From: Microbacterium paraoxydans
GTDB lineage: Bacteria; Actinomycetota; Actinomycetes; Actinomycetales; Microbacteriaceae
Length of the DNA stretch: 64,000 nucleotides
Direction of reading: 5' to 3'
Assembly: GCF_020524545.1 (NCBI RefSeq)
Contig: NZ_JAIVLG010000001.1
Span: 620,001 to 684,000, forward strand
Of the stretch, positions 30,710 to 40,110 are shown in pieces. The notes under the pieces were generated by a model, which was not told the DNA's origin, did not search any database, and worked only from the letters and a program-made list of their open reading frames with translations. Positions within the stretch are counted from its first letter, which is position 1; every line of letters starts with the position of its first letter. The position numbers were made by a program, and so were the translations under genes.

Positions 30710-31714
30710 ATGCCCGATTCCTTCGTCATCCAGCCTCGGGGCGGGGCGGCCGTCGCGACGACCGGCACCTCCCTCGAAACCCTGCACCTCGACCCCGCGT
30801 TCGGTCCGCTCCGTGCCCACATCGACGACACCGTCACCGACGTCTTCGTGAACGGGACGACCGGACTGTTCGTCGATCGCGGCGGTGGCGCGGAGCCGGC
30901 GACGCCGTGGCGGGCATCCGAGCGGGAGGTGCGAGATCTCGCGGTCGCGCTCGTCGGTCTCGGCGGGCGGCACCTCGATGATCAAGCACCGTGCGTCGAT
31001 GTCCGCCTCGCCTCCGGCATCCGCGTGCACGCCGTGCTCGCGCCGGTATCGACGACGGGAACCGCGCTCTCGATCCGGCTCCCACGCGTGCGGGCGGCGG
31101 ATCTCTCGGCGCTCGAATCCCTCGGCGCCTTCGAGGAACGCCAGCGGGCCTGGCTGCTCAGCCTCGTGGTCGATCGGGCGAACATCCTCATCACCGGGGG
31201 AACCGGAACGGGCAAGACCACCCTGCTGTCCGCGCTGCTCTCCGAGGTGCCGCCGGCCGAGCGGATCGTCACGATCGAGGATGTGGCGGAGCTGCGTCCG
31301 CGGCACCCGCACCACGTCGCGCTCGAAGCGCGTCAGGCGAACCTGGAAGGCGCGGGGGGAATCACCCTCGCGCGCCTGGTGCGGGAGTCCCTGCGCATGC
31401 GGCCGGACCGGCTGGTGGTCGGTGAGTGTCGAGGGGAGGAGGTGCGCGAGCTGCTCAGCGCACTCAACACCGGTCACGACGGGGGAGCGGGCACGATGCA
31501 TGCCAGCGGTCTGCGCGACGTGCCCGCCCGGCTCGAGGCGCTCGGAGCGCTGGCGGGGATGGATGCCGTCGCACTCGCACGGCAGGCGGTGAGCGCGTTC
31601 ACCGTGGTTCTGCATCTCGATCGAACTCCGGGTGGGGTCCGTCGGATACGCCAGGCGGGTCGGCTCGTGATCGTGGGCGATCGACTCGATATCGAGGAGG
31701 TATCCCCATGGTGA
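30710..31714 (+). CDS. tadA: Tad pilus secretion ATPase, CpaF/TadA family
   Basis: A 334-residue type II/IV secretion ATPase that would power assembly of Flp-type pili. Walker A GGTGTGKTT is at 163-171, IEDVAEL follows, the Walker B region is LVVGECRG, and the His-box contains TMHASG. It is shorter than typical CpaF (about 400) because the N-terminal extension is trimmed, as in other actinobacterial copies. The last seven bases overlap the next gene. It probably has a leaderless transcript. Confidence 0.92.
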   Translation: MPDSFVIQPRGGAAVATTGTSLETLHLDPAFGPLRAHIDDTVTDVFVNGTTGLFVDRGGGAEPATPWRASEREVRDLAVALVGLGGRHLDDQAPCVDVRLASGIRVHAVLAPVSTTGTALSIRLPRVRAADLSALESLGAFEERQRAWLLSLVVDRANILITGGTGTGKTTLLSALLSEVPPAERIVTIEDVAELRPRHPHHVALEARQANLEGAGGITLARLVRESLRMRPDRLVVGECRGEEVRELLSALNTGHDGGAGTMHASGLRDVPARLEALGALAGMDAVALARQAVSAFTVVLHLDRTPGGVRRIRQAGRLVIVGDRLDIEEVSPW

Positions 31715-32610
31715 TACGGCGCATACCTGCACTCCGCGACGAGTCGGCAGGTGCGGCGGATGCCGCGACATCGGTGCAGACGCTGGCGGTTCTGTTGCAG
31801 GCTGGCGCTGTCCCCCTCGTCGCATGGCGGCATCTCGCAGGTACCGGCGACCCGCATGCGGTGGCTGTGGTCGAGCGGGTCGATGAGGGTGTCCCGCTCC
31901 TCTCGGCAATCGAGGCCGAGCGTGGGGCATGGACCGATCTGGCAGCCGCGTGGGAGATCGCAACGACGGTCGGCGCGCCGCTCGCCGAGGTGCTCCGGAT
32001 GATCGCGGAGTCGCTTCGTGATGCCGCCTCGGCGGCCGACGACGTGCGTATCGCCCTCGCGGAACCCGCGGGAACTGCGCGTCTGCTGCTCTGGATGCCG
32101 CTCGCTGGACTCCTTCTCGGCTTCGCGCTCGGGTTCGACACCCTCGGTGCCATCGTCGGCAACCCTCTCGGTACGGGCTGCGTGGTCGCGGGGCTGCTCC
32201 TGGTGCTGGCGGCGCGCCAGTGGACGAAGAGACTTCTGCGGCGGGCGCGGCCTGAGCCGGGCACGCCCGGAATCCGCGCGGAACTCATGGCGGTCGCGCT
32301 CACCGGCGGATCCTCCATCGACCGAGCGCTCGCCCTCGTCGCAGAGAGCTCCGCGTCCGGGGGAAGTGACGAGCGGATCCGTGCCGTGCTCGATCTGTCC
32401 CGTGCCGCGGGGGTGCCGGCGGTGGAACTGCTCCGCGCGTCCGCGGCTCAGGACCGCCATGCCGCTCGGGTCCAGGGCCGTCTCCGCGCGGCGAAGCTCT
32501 CGACACGACTCCTGATCCCGCTTGGAGTGTGCACCCTTCCGGCGTTCCTCCTGCTCGGTGTGGCGCCGATGCTCCTGAGCGTGTTGTCCTCGACACCCTT
32601 GCCGTTGTGA
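31708..32610 (+). CDS. tadB: Tad pilus inner-membrane protein, T2SS F family
   Basis: A 300-residue protein with two T2SF-like helical regions. Hydrophobic segments lie at about 128-150 and 152-172, with a further pair near the C terminus (about 262-298). The ATG at 31708 follows GAGGAGG by seven bases and overlaps tadA. One polypeptide seems to cover the role usually shared by TadB and TadC, since no second such gene follows. Confidence 0.82.
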   Translation: MVIRRIPALRDESAGAADAATSVQTLAVLLQAGAVPLVAWRHLAGTGDPHAVAVVERVDEGVPLLSAIEAERGAWTDLAAAWEIATTVGAPLAEVLRMIAESLRDAASAADDVRIALAEPAGTARLLLWMPLAGLLLGFALGFDTLGAIVGNPLGTGCVVAGLLLVLAARQWTKRLLRRARPEPGTPGIRAELMAVALTGGSSIDRALALVAESSASGGSDERIRAVLDLSRAAGVPAVELLRASAAQDRHAARVQGRLRAAKLSTRLLIPLGVCTLPAFLLLGVAPMLLSVLSSTPLPL

Positions 32611-32664
32611 CCGCCCGTGGCGGTCGGTCTCCGATCCGAAACATCCAGAGAAAGAAGGAACACC

Positions 32665-32862
32665 ATGACGACCATTCCCCGACTCGACCGACGCCGGGCG
32701 GCGACGCTGTTCGGCGACGACAGTGGCGCGGCCACCGCGGAGTACGCCATCACGACGATGGCGGCTGTCGCCTTCGCCGGACTCCTCGTCGTCATCATGA
32801 GATCCGACGAGGTCCGCGGCATCTTGACCGATCTCGTGCGCCGCGCGCTGACCGTGTCGTGA
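32665..32862 (+). CDS. DUF4244 protein, probable Flp-like pilin
   Basis: A 65-residue protein with a prepilin-like pattern: charged N terminus, then SGAATAEYAITT and a hydrophobic helix (about 28-47). The Glu in TAEYA fits the Glu5 position of type IV pilins, so cleavage would fall after the preceding Gly. ATG 32665 follows AGAAGGAA. It is the likely structural subunit of the pilus. Confidence 0.8.
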   Translation: MTTIPRLDRRRAATLFGDDSGAATAEYAITTMAAVAFAGLLVVIMRSDEVRGILTDLVRRALTVS

Positions 32863-33242
32863 GAGCAGCGACCGTCACCACGCCGCGGCGACGAGGGTCG
32901 GCGCGCCTCGCCGGGGGAGAGCGAGGGTCCGTCGCGGCCGAGCTCGCGCTCGCGGTGCCTGCCGTGGTGCTCGCGCTCCTTCTGGGAGCGGGGGCGCTCG
33001 GCGCGGCGTCGCGCCAGGTGGCTCTGCAGGATGCGTCCGCCGACGCGGCCCGCCTGCTGGGCCGGGGAGAAGGAGCGGATGCCGCGGAGGCGGTCGTGCG
33101 AGTGGCGGTCCCGGGCGCCGGGGCGTCAGCGTCGCGCCGGGGCGAGCTCGTATGCGTCACCGCGTCGGCCGAGGCCTCGTTGGGTGCGGTGGTTCGAGTA
33201 CCGTTGCGGGCGTCGAGCTGCGCGCTGGACGGAGGACTCTGA
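32859..33242 (+). CDS. tadE: TadE-like pseudopilin
   Basis: A 127-residue protein. GERGSVAAELALAVPAVVLALLLG (about 20-43) is the TadE signature, with a cleavable pseudopilin leader and Glu at position 5 of the hydrophobic stretch. Two Cys residues in the C-terminal half may form a disulfide. The GTG start overlaps DUF4244 by four bases. Confidence 0.82.
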   Translation: MRAATVTTPRRRGSARLAGGERGSVAAELALAVPAVVLALLLGAGALGAASRQVALQDASADAARLLGRGEGADAAEAVVRVAVPGAGASASRRGELVCVTASAEASLGAVVRVPLRASSCALDGGL

Positions 33243-33571
33243 TGGCGGGCACCGCGCTCGCCGCGGGCGTCCTCGCCGTGGCGGCCGCGCTGTCGCTCGG
33301 GTTGGCCTCGGTCGCCGGGGCATCGGTGACGGCGCAGCGGGTTGCGGGTGCTGCCGACGCCGCCGCGCTCGCCGCGGCCGACGCCGCCAGCGGGGCCGTG
33401 CCCACCTCGGAGGAGCCGTGCGAGCTCGCCGCGACGGTCGCGGCGGCATCCGGTGCCGACCTCACCGGATGCACCCTGGAGGGCTTCGTGGCGACCGTGG
33501 AGGTGCAGTCGGCGTACGCTGGACTCGCAGCCGTCTCCCGAGCCCGTGCCGGGCCACCCGAGGGACAGTGA
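33242..33571 (+). CDS. Rv3654c-like TadE/TadG family protein
   Basis: A 109-residue secreted or membrane protein. A hydrophobic helix lies at the N terminus (about 5-28), followed by VTAQRVAGAADAAALAAADAA, the signature of the last gene in actinobacterial Tad clusters. Two cysteines (in EPCEL and TGCTL) may form a disulfide. The ATG overlaps the tadE stop by one base and has GGAGGA upstream. This closes the cluster. Confidence 0.78.
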   Translation: MAGTALAAGVLAVAAALSLGLASVAGASVTAQRVAGAADAAALAAADAASGAVPTSEEPCELAATVAAASGADLTGCTLEGFVATVEVQSAYAGLAAVSRARAGPPEGQ

Positions 33572-33618
33572 CGGCCGCGCGACCTCGCTCACTGTGAATG
33601 ACCCCACACAGTGGTGTG

Positions 33619-33624
33619 TATGGT
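33619..33624 (+). promoter_or_regulatory. -10 element of topA
   Basis: TATGGT lies 25 bases before the TTG start, leaving a short leader with the Shine-Dalgarno GAAAGGA at 33635-33641. Confidence 0.45.
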
Positions 33625-33648
33625 GTGCTTCGAAGAAAGGACGCACCC

Positions 33649-36495
33649 TTGGCTGAAGGCAAGAAGCTCGTCATCGTCGAGTCCCCGACGAAGATGCGGT
33701 CTATTCAGGGATACCTCGGCGACGGGTACGAGGTGCTCAGCTCCGTCGGCCACATCCGCGACCTCGCCGACAAGAAGGACATTCCGGCGGAGGACAAGCA
33801 GGCCTACGGGAAGTACTCGATCGACATCGACAACGGGTTCGACCCCTATTACGTCGTGTCCGATCGCAAGACCAAGACGGTCGCCGAGCTCAAGCGTGCC
33901 CTCAAGGGTGCGGACGAACTCCTGCTCGCGACAGATGAGGACCGCGAAGGCGAGGCGATCGCCTGGCACCTCCTGGAGACCCTCAAGCCCAAAGTCCCGG
34001 TCAAGCGCATGGTCTTCCACGAGATCACCAAGGACGCGATCCAGGCCGCCGTCGGCAACACGCGCGAACTGGACCACGACCTCGTGGACGCCCAGGAGAC
34101 CCGCCGCATCCTCGACCGCCTGTACGGCTGGGATGTCTCACCCGTGCTCTGGTACAAGGTCAAGACCGGGATCTCCGCCGGACGTGTCCAGTCCGCAGCG
34201 ACCCGACTCATCGTCGACAGGGAGCGTGAGCGCATGGCGTTCACCTCCGCCGAGTACTGGGACGTCGATGCGGCAGCCGCGGCGACCGGCACCTCCTTCA
34301 AGATCCGCCTCGTCCGCGTCGACGGTGGCCAGCTCGCACGCGGCGCAGACTTCGATGACGACGGAAAGCTCAAGAAGGCCGTCGTCGTCCTCGATGAAGC
34401 CGCGGCCTCCGCTCTCGCCGCCGCGATCGATGCGGTCGGCACAGGCTCCGTCACCAAGGTCGAGGCCAAGCCGGGGACACGAAGCCCCTACGCACCCTTC
34501 ACGACCTCGACGATGCAGCAGGAGGCCGGGCGCAAGCTCTCCATGGGGGCCAAGCAGGCGATGGGCGTCGCCCAGCGGCTGTACGAGAAGGGCTACATCA
34601 CCTATATGCGTACCGATTCCACGTCGCTGAGCACCCAGGCGGTGCAGGCGGCGCGGAGCCAGGCGGTCGCGCTCTACGGTGATGCCGCCGTGCCGCTGAA
34701 GCCGCGCGTCTACAAGTCGAAGAGCAAGAACGCCCAGGAGGCCCACGAGGCCATCCGCCCCTCGGGCGACAACTTCCGGACGCCGGCGTCGCTGTCCTCC
34801 GAGCTCGATCGCGACGAGCAGCGTCTCTACGACCTCATCTGGAAGCGCACGGTCGCCAGCCAGATGGCCGACGCGAAGTACGAGACCACGACAGTCACGA
34901 TCGCCGTCGACGCAGCGGGGAAGAAAGCCGAGTTCACGGCATCCGGAACCGTGTACACCTTCAAGGGCTTCCTCGAGGCCTATGAGGAAGGGCGCGACGA
35001 GAAGCGCGGTGACGCCGACGCCGCGGAGAACCAGTCGCTCCCAGCCGTCGCCGTGGGTGATCGGCTCGCGGTGTCGGATGCCGAGGCGAAGGGTCACCGC
35101 ACGACGCCGAAGCCGCGCTACACCGAGGCTTCGCTCGTCAAGGTGCTCGAGGAGAAGGGCATCGGTCGCCCCTCGACGTTCGCGTCGATCCCCGAGACGA
35201 TCCTCGACCGCGGCTACGCCGTCAAGCGTGGTCAGGCCCTCGTCCCGACGTGGCTGGCGTTCAGCGTGGTGCGTCTGCTCGAAGAGCACTTCGCGGACCT
35301 CGTCGACTACGACTTCACGGCGGCACTCGAAGACGACCTCGACACCATCGCGCGGGGCGAACAGAACCGCGTCGAATGGCTCAAGTCGTTCTACTTCGGA
35401 TCGGACTCGCACGTCGGGCTCCGTCAGGTCGTCGACAACCTCGGCGAGATCGATGCGCGTGCGCTGAATTCCACGCGCATCACGGATGCCGCCACTCTCC
35501 GCTTCGGGAAGTACGGCCCGTACCTCGAGGTCGCCGACCCCGAGAACCCCGAGGCGAAGCCGCGCATCGTCAACGTGCCGGAGGACCTGGCGCCCGACGA
35601 GCTCACGGCGGAGAAGGCGCAGGAGCTCATCGATGCTCCCGTCGCGGGCGACCGTGTGCTCGGGGAGAACCCGGCGAACGGCAAGATCATCGTCGTCAAG
35701 GACGGCCGCTTCGGGCCCTACGTGCAGGAGAACGACCCTGTCTCCGAGGACGCTGCGATCGACGAGGCGACGGGCGAGGTCGTCGAGACCCCGAAGCCGA
35801 AGCGCGGTGCGAAGAAGGAAGTGGCGCCCAAGCCGCGGACCGCCTCGCTCTTCCGCTCGATGTCCGTCGACGAGATCGACCTCGATACGGCGCTGCAGCT
35901 GCTCAGCCTCCCGCGCGTGGTGGGGGTGGACCCCGAGTCCGGTGACGAGATCACGGCGCAGAACGGTCGCTTCGGTCCCTACCTGAAGAAGGGCACGGAC
36001 TCGCGCTCTCTCGAGAGCGAGTCGCAGATCTTCAGCATCACGCTCGAGCAGGCGCTCGAGATCTACGCACAGCCGAAGTACGGTGCCGGTCGACGTGCCT
36101 CCAGCGCCCTCGCCGAGTTCGAGGCCGATCCCGTCAGCGGCAAGCCGATCCGCATCCGCGATGGACGCTTCGGGGCGTACGTCACCGACGGGGAGACCAA
36201 CGTGACCATCCCGCGGGGTCAGAAGGTCGAGGACATCACCTTCGAGATCGCCGTGCAGATGCTCGCCGACAAGCGCGCGAAGGGGCCGGCCCCGAAGCGG
36301 GGGGCAGCCAAGAAGGCTCCGGCGAAGAAGGCGCCCGCCAAGAAGGCGGCGGCCAAGACATCGGCCGCGAAGAAGGCTCCCGCGAAGAAGACAGCGGCGG
36401 CGACGTCGGCCGCGCGGTCGGCGGCGGCGAAGAAGGCGGCCGCCACGCGTGCGGCGAACGCGGCGGCGAAGGCCGCCGAGAAGGCGGAGTCGTGA
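33649..36495 (+). CDS. topA: DNA topoisomerase I
   Basis: A 948-residue type IA topoisomerase that relaxes negative supercoils. The N-terminal Toprim domain begins KKLVIVESPTK, and the active-site tyrosine is Tyr319 in YMRTDST. Several TOPRIM-C repeats with RFGPY or KYGPY motifs follow. The last 70 residues are a Lys/Ala-rich tail with repeated PAKKA units, the DNA-binding tail known from actinobacteria in place of zinc fingers. I prefer the TTG at 33649 (Shine-Dalgarno GAAAGGA) over in-frame upstream codons. The stop overlaps tmk by four bases. Confidence 0.96.
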   Translation: MAEGKKLVIVESPTKMRSIQGYLGDGYEVLSSVGHIRDLADKKDIPAEDKQAYGKYSIDIDNGFDPYYVVSDRKTKTVAELKRALKGADELLLATDEDREGEAIAWHLLETLKPKVPVKRMVFHEITKDAIQAAVGNTRELDHDLVDAQETRRILDRLYGWDVSPVLWYKVKTGISAGRVQSAATRLIVDRERERMAFTSAEYWDVDAAAAATGTSFKIRLVRVDGGQLARGADFDDDGKLKKAVVVLDEAAASALAAAIDAVGTGSVTKVEAKPGTRSPYAPFTTSTMQQEAGRKLSMGAKQAMGVAQRLYEKGYITYMRTDSTSLSTQAVQAARSQAVALYGDAAVPLKPRVYKSKSKNAQEAHEAIRPSGDNFRTPASLSSELDRDEQRLYDLIWKRTVASQMADAKYETTTVTIAVDAAGKKAEFTASGTVYTFKGFLEAYEEGRDEKRGDADAAENQSLPAVAVGDRLAVSDAEAKGHRTTPKPRYTEASLVKVLEEKGIGRPSTFASIPETILDRGYAVKRGQALVPTWLAFSVVRLLEEHFADLVDYDFTAALEDDLDTIARGEQNRVEWLKSFYFGSDSHVGLRQVVDNLGEIDARALNSTRITDAATLRFGKYGPYLEVADPENPEAKPRIVNVPEDLAPDELTAEKAQELIDAPVAGDRVLGENPANGKIIVVKDGRFGPYVQENDPVSEDAAIDEATGEVVETPKPKRGAKKEVAPKPRTASLFRSMSVDEIDLDTALQLLSLPRVVGVDPESGDEITAQNGRFGPYLKKGTDSRSLESESQIFSITLEQALEIYAQPKYGAGRRASSALAEFEADPVSGKPIRIRDGRFGAYVTDGETNVTIPRGQKVEDITFEIAVQMLADKRAKGPAPKRGAAKKAPAKKAPAKKAAAKTSAAKKAPAKKTAAATSAARSAAAKKAAATRAANAAAKAAEKAES

Positions 36496-37121
36496 CCCCA
36501 GGCCGCGGAGTGTGGATCACGCTCGAAGGCGGCGACGGGTCTGGCAAGACCACGCAGTCGTACCTGCTCGCGGAGTGGCTCGTCGCCGCGGGACGCACTG
36601 TCGTGCGCACGCGGGAGCCGGGCGGCTCCGAGGTCGGGCAACTGATCCGCGACATCGTGCTGCACCACCGCGGTGACATCGCACCGCGAGCGGAGGCGCT
36701 GCTGTACGCGGCGGATCGTGCGCATCATGTCGCAACGGTCGTGCGACCTGCACTCGAGCGCGGCGACGTCGTGCTGCAGGACCGCTACCTCGACTCGTCC
36801 GTGGCGTATCAGGGGGCAGGGCGCGTGCTCGACGCGAAGGAGATCCGGGACCTGTCGCTCTGGGCCGCGGAGGGGGCGCTCCCCGACCTGACCGTGCTTC
36901 TCGATCTGGATCCGGCCGCGGCGCGGACCCGCCTCGACTCGGCGGACAAGCCGTTCGACCGCCTCGAAGCGGAGCAGGCCGAGTTCCATGGCCGAGTCCG
37001 TGACGCCTACCTCGCGCTCGCCGATGCCGAGCCCGACAGATTCCTGGTTCTGGATGCCGCTGCGTCCGCCGAGAGCATCGCCCAGCGGATCCGCGTCCGG
37101 GTGGAGGATCTGCTCGGCTGA
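36492..37121 (+). CDS. tmk: thymidylate kinase
   Basis: A 209-residue kinase converting dTMP to dTDP. The P-loop GGDGSGKT is at 13-20, the DR(Y/H) motif is in QDRYLDSSVAYQG, and the lid region is LDPAAARTRL. The GTG start overlaps topA. The order topA-tmk-holB is conserved in actinobacteria. Confidence 0.96.
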   Translation: MTPGRGVWITLEGGDGSGKTTQSYLLAEWLVAAGRTVVRTREPGGSEVGQLIRDIVLHHRGDIAPRAEALLYAADRAHHVATVVRPALERGDVVLQDRYLDSSVAYQGAGRVLDAKEIRDLSLWAAEGALPDLTVLLDLDPAAARTRLDSADKPFDRLEAEQAEFHGRVRDAYLALADAEPDRFLVLDAAASAESIAQRIRVRVEDLLG

Positions 37122-37182
37122 TCCGGCCCCACGGCTCCCGGGTGGGGACATCAGCGGTCCCGACGAGGTCGGCGGTCCCGAT

Positions 37183-37188
37183 TAGGCT
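37183..37188 (+). promoter_or_regulatory. -10 element of holB, leaderless
   Basis: TAGGCT is followed by six bases and the ATG of holB at 37195. Confidence 0.6.
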
Positions 37189-37194
37189 GAGTAC

Positions 37195-38352
37195 ATGCCC
37201 CAGACCGTTCCCGCTCCCTTCCCCTGGGCGGATGTGTGGGGGCAGGACGCCGCGGTCGACACGCTCCGTGCCGCCGCCGCCGATCCCGTCGCGCTGTCGC
37301 ACGCCTGGCTGATCACAGGACCACCGGGATCCGGACGATCGACCCTCGCCTACGCGTTCGCGGCTGCGCTGATCGCCGACCACCCCGATGACGAGAACGT
37401 CATGCGTCAGGTGCTCGCCGGCACGCATCCCGATGTCACCGCGTTGCGCACCGACAAGGTCATCATCACGATCGCCGAGGCCCGCGGCCTGGTGGAGCGC
37501 TCCTACTTCGCCCCCTCCGCCGGCAGATACCGCGTCATCGTGGTCGAAGACGCTGACCGCATGGTCGAGCGCACCTCCAACGTGCTCCTGAAGGCCCTCG
37601 AGGAGCCGCCGGAGCAGACGGTCTGGATCCTGTGTGCCCCCAGCGAGGCGGATCTCCTTCCCACGATCCGCTCCCGGGTGCGGTCGTTGCGGCTGACCGA
37701 GCCCGATGTCGACGATGTCGCGCGTCTCATCAGCGTGCGCACGGGCGCTGAGCAGGCCATCGCCGAGCAGGCCGCGCGGCACGCGCAGCGTCATATCGGT
37801 ATGGCCCAGCGGCTCGCGACCGATGATGGTGCTCGCCGTCGCCGCGATGAGACGCTCCGATCCGTCCTCGGAGTACGCGGTGTGGGTGATGCGGTCGAGG
37901 TCGCCGGCCAGATCATCCAGGCTGCGACGGAGGATGCGAAGGCCCTCACGGCTGAGCGCGATGCCAGTGAGCGCGCCTCGCTGCTGCGCACCATCGGCGT
38001 CGCGGAGGGCCAGGCGGTGCCACCGGCGTTGCGCACCCAGCTGTCCGCGCTCGAAGACGATCAGAAGAAGCGCGCCACGCGAAGCCTTCGAGACGGGATC
38101 GACCGGGTGCTCACGGACTTGCAGTCGCTGTTCCGCGACGTCGTGATGCTGCAGTTCGATCGTGGCGGAGACCTCATCAACCGTGAGCTCCGTCCTGAAC
38201 TCGAGGCGCTCGCGGCCGTCTGGCCTGTGACCCGTACTCTTGTCGTACTTGACCATCTAGCCGAGACGCGGCAGTCGCTGGAGCGCAACGTCGCTCCGCT
38301 GCTCGCGCTGGAGAGCTTGCTCGTGACGATCACGAGCGGGAGGAAACCGTGA
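37195..38352 (+). CDS. holB: DNA polymerase III delta' subunit
   Basis: A 385-residue clamp-loader subunit. The AAA+ fold is recognisable, but the Walker A lysine is Arg49 (GPPGSGRST), as expected for the ATPase-inactive delta' wrench. No zinc cysteine cluster is seen. The arginine-finger region lies in TIRSRVRSLRL. Its own leaderless promoter sits in the 73-bp gap after tmk. Confidence 0.93.
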   Translation: MPQTVPAPFPWADVWGQDAAVDTLRAAAADPVALSHAWLITGPPGSGRSTLAYAFAAALIADHPDDENVMRQVLAGTHPDVTALRTDKVIITIAEARGLVERSYFAPSAGRYRVIVVEDADRMVERTSNVLLKALEEPPEQTVWILCAPSEADLLPTIRSRVRSLRLTEPDVDDVARLISVRTGAEQAIAEQAARHAQRHIGMAQRLATDDGARRRRDETLRSVLGVRGVGDAVEVAGQIIQAATEDAKALTAERDASERASLLRTIGVAEGQAVPPALRTQLSALEDDQKKRATRSLRDGIDRVLTDLQSLFRDVVMLQFDRGGDLINRELRPELEALAAVWPVTRTLVVLDHLAETRQSLERNVAPLLALESLLVTITSGRKP

Positions 38353-39902
38353 ACGACCTATCGACTTCCCGCTTCCGTCGTGTCATCGGGGTCATCGCCG
38401 GCCTCGCCGCGGCATCCGTCGCGCTCTCCGGCTGTCTGTACGCGATGATCCCCGAGCAGTCCTCGCGGCCGTCCACGACCGCCGCTCCCGACACCGAGGG
38501 TGTCGCAGAAGACCTGCTGCCCTTCTACTCGCAGGAACTGACCTGGACGGAGTGCGGCACCGGGTACGACTGCACCGATGTCACGGCCCCGCTCGACTGG
38601 GAGAACCCTGCCGCGGGCGACATCACCCTCGCAGTGGTGCGTCACCGGGCGCAGGGAACCCCGGTCGGCTCCCTGCTGACCAACCCGGGCGGTCCTGGAG
38701 CCAGTGGGGTCGACCTCGTCCTGAACAACCTCGGATTCGCCGTCGGGCCCGACCTCATCGAGAACTTCGACGTGATCGGCTTCGACCCGCGCGGAGTCGG
38801 TGATTCGACCGCCGTGACCTGCTACGAAGCGCCCGAGATGGACGACTACCTCTACGGCATCCCCGCCGCCGCCCGCGGTACCTCCGAATGGGAGGCGGAG
38901 CTGCTCGCCGCGCACAAGTCGTTCGCCGAGGCGTGCAACGCCAACAGTGCGGGCATCCTGCCGTACATCACGACCGTCAATGCGGCGCGCGACATGGATC
39001 TGATCCGCGCAGTGCTGGGCGACAAGCAGTTGAACTACCTCGGGTACTCGTACGGCACGTTCCTCGGTGCGACCTACGCGAAGCTCTATCCCGAGAAGGC
39101 CGGCCGTCTGGTGCTCGACGGCGCGATCGATCCGGCCGTCCCGGGGCTCGAGGTCGGCGCGACGCAGGCACTCGGATTCGAATCGGCGCTGCGTGCCTAT
39201 ATGCAGAGCTGTCTCGACTCCGGGGAGTGCCCGTTCGCCGGGACGGTGGATGAAGCGATGGCTGATCTGGGAGCGCTGCTGGCGAGCGTCGACCGCACGC
39301 CGTTGAAGGGCGGCGACGGTCGACTCATGGGCGCGGACAGCCTGCTGACCGCCATCATCGCGGCGCTCTACTCGCAGGACAACTGGGGATTCCTCACGCA
39401 GGCGCTCGACGAGGCGCTGCAGGGCGACCCGACCTCGGCGTTCTTCCTCGCGGACTTCTACAACAGTCGCGAAGACGGCGTCTACATCGACAACTCCACC
39501 GAGGCGTTCCGCGCATACAACTGCATGGACTACCCGGTGGAGGACGACCCCGCTGCCGAAGCTGCGATCGATGCCAAGATCGCCGAGGGGGCTCCGACGA
39601 TCGCTCCGTACTGGAGCGGCCCGGATTCCTGCGAGGTCTGGCCCTATCCGCCGACCGGGACCCGTGGCGAGATCACGGCTGAGGGTGCTGGACCCATTCT
39701 AGTGATCGGGACGACGAACGACCCGGCGACGCCGTACGAGTGGTCCGAATCGCTTGCGGATCAGCTGGAGGAGGGCGTGCTCATCACTCGCGTGGGGGAG
39801 GGGCACACCGGCTACAACAAGGGCAACATCTGCGTCGATGACGCGGTCGAGGCCTTCCTGCTCGATGACGTGGTGCCCGAAGACGGCCTCCGCTGCGAGT
39901 GA
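38349..39902 (+). CDS. secreted alpha/beta hydrolase lipoprotein, tripeptidyl aminopeptidase-like
   Basis: A 517-residue S33-family peptidase. A lipoprotein signal ends in VALSGC (about 25-30). The fold starts near residue 90 with TNPGGPGASG (oxyanion hole). The nucleophile is Ser234 in GYSYG, and a TAP-like C-terminal domain carries the catalytic Asp/His (GTTNDPATP, GEGHTGYN). It probably trims N-terminal tripeptides from extracellular peptides. The GTG start overlaps holB by four bases. Confidence 0.9.
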   Translation: MNDLSTSRFRRVIGVIAGLAAASVALSGCLYAMIPEQSSRPSTTAAPDTEGVAEDLLPFYSQELTWTECGTGYDCTDVTAPLDWENPAAGDITLAVVRHRAQGTPVGSLLTNPGGPGASGVDLVLNNLGFAVGPDLIENFDVIGFDPRGVGDSTAVTCYEAPEMDDYLYGIPAAARGTSEWEAELLAAHKSFAEACNANSAGILPYITTVNAARDMDLIRAVLGDKQLNYLGYSYGTFLGATYAKLYPEKAGRLVLDGAIDPAVPGLEVGATQALGFESALRAYMQSCLDSGECPFAGTVDEAMADLGALLASVDRTPLKGGDGRLMGADSLLTAIIAALYSQDNWGFLTQALDEALQGDPTSAFFLADFYNSREDGVYIDNSTEAFRAYNCMDYPVEDDPAAEAAIDAKIAEGAPTIAPYWSGPDSCEVWPYPPTGTRGEITAEGAGPILVIGTTNDPATPYEWSESLADQLEEGVLITRVGEGHTGYNKGNICVDDAVEAFLLDDVVPEDGLRCE

Positions 39903-39937
39903 GACCGGTCCGATTCGCGAGCGAGCGCGAGACAGGG

Positions 39938-39943
39938 TAATAT
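39938..39943 (+). promoter_or_regulatory. -10 element of tRNA-Thr
   Basis: TAATAT lies 29 bases before the mature tRNA 5' end. The -35 region is poorly conserved. Confidence 0.5.
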
Positions 39944-39971
39944 CGGTGATCGCGCCGCTCACGCGTCGCAC

Positions 39972-40044
39972 GCCGCTTTAGCTCAGTCGGCAGAGCATTT
40001 CACTCGTAATGAAAAGGTCGTCAGTTCGATTCTGACAAGCGGCT
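39972..40044 (+). tRNA. tRNA-Thr, anticodon CGT
   Basis: A 73-nt cloverleaf. The acceptor GCCGCTT pairs with AAGCGGC, the D-arm is GCTC-AGTCGGCA-GAGC, the anticodon stem TTTCA/TGAAA has loop CTCGTAA (anticodon CGT), and the T-arm is GTCAG-TTCGATT-CTGAC. CCA is not encoded. Confidence 0.96.
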
Positions 40045-40047
40045 CCG

Positions 40048-40082
40048 AAGGCCCCGTGATGCGAAGAACATCACGGGGCCTT
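40048..40082 (+). terminator. terminator after tRNA-Thr
   Basis: A 13-bp stem (AAGGCCCCGTGAT with its complement) and a nine-base loop, followed by a short T-run, lie just after the tRNA. Confidence 0.85.
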
Positions 40083-40098
40083 TCCCGTCTCGGCGGCG

Positions 40099-40104
40099 TA
40101 ACCT
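40099..40104 (+). promoter_or_regulatory. -10 element of the nicotinamidase gene, leaderless
   Basis: TAACCT is followed by six bases and ATG 40111. Confidence 0.55.
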
Positions 40105-40110
40105 CGAAGT

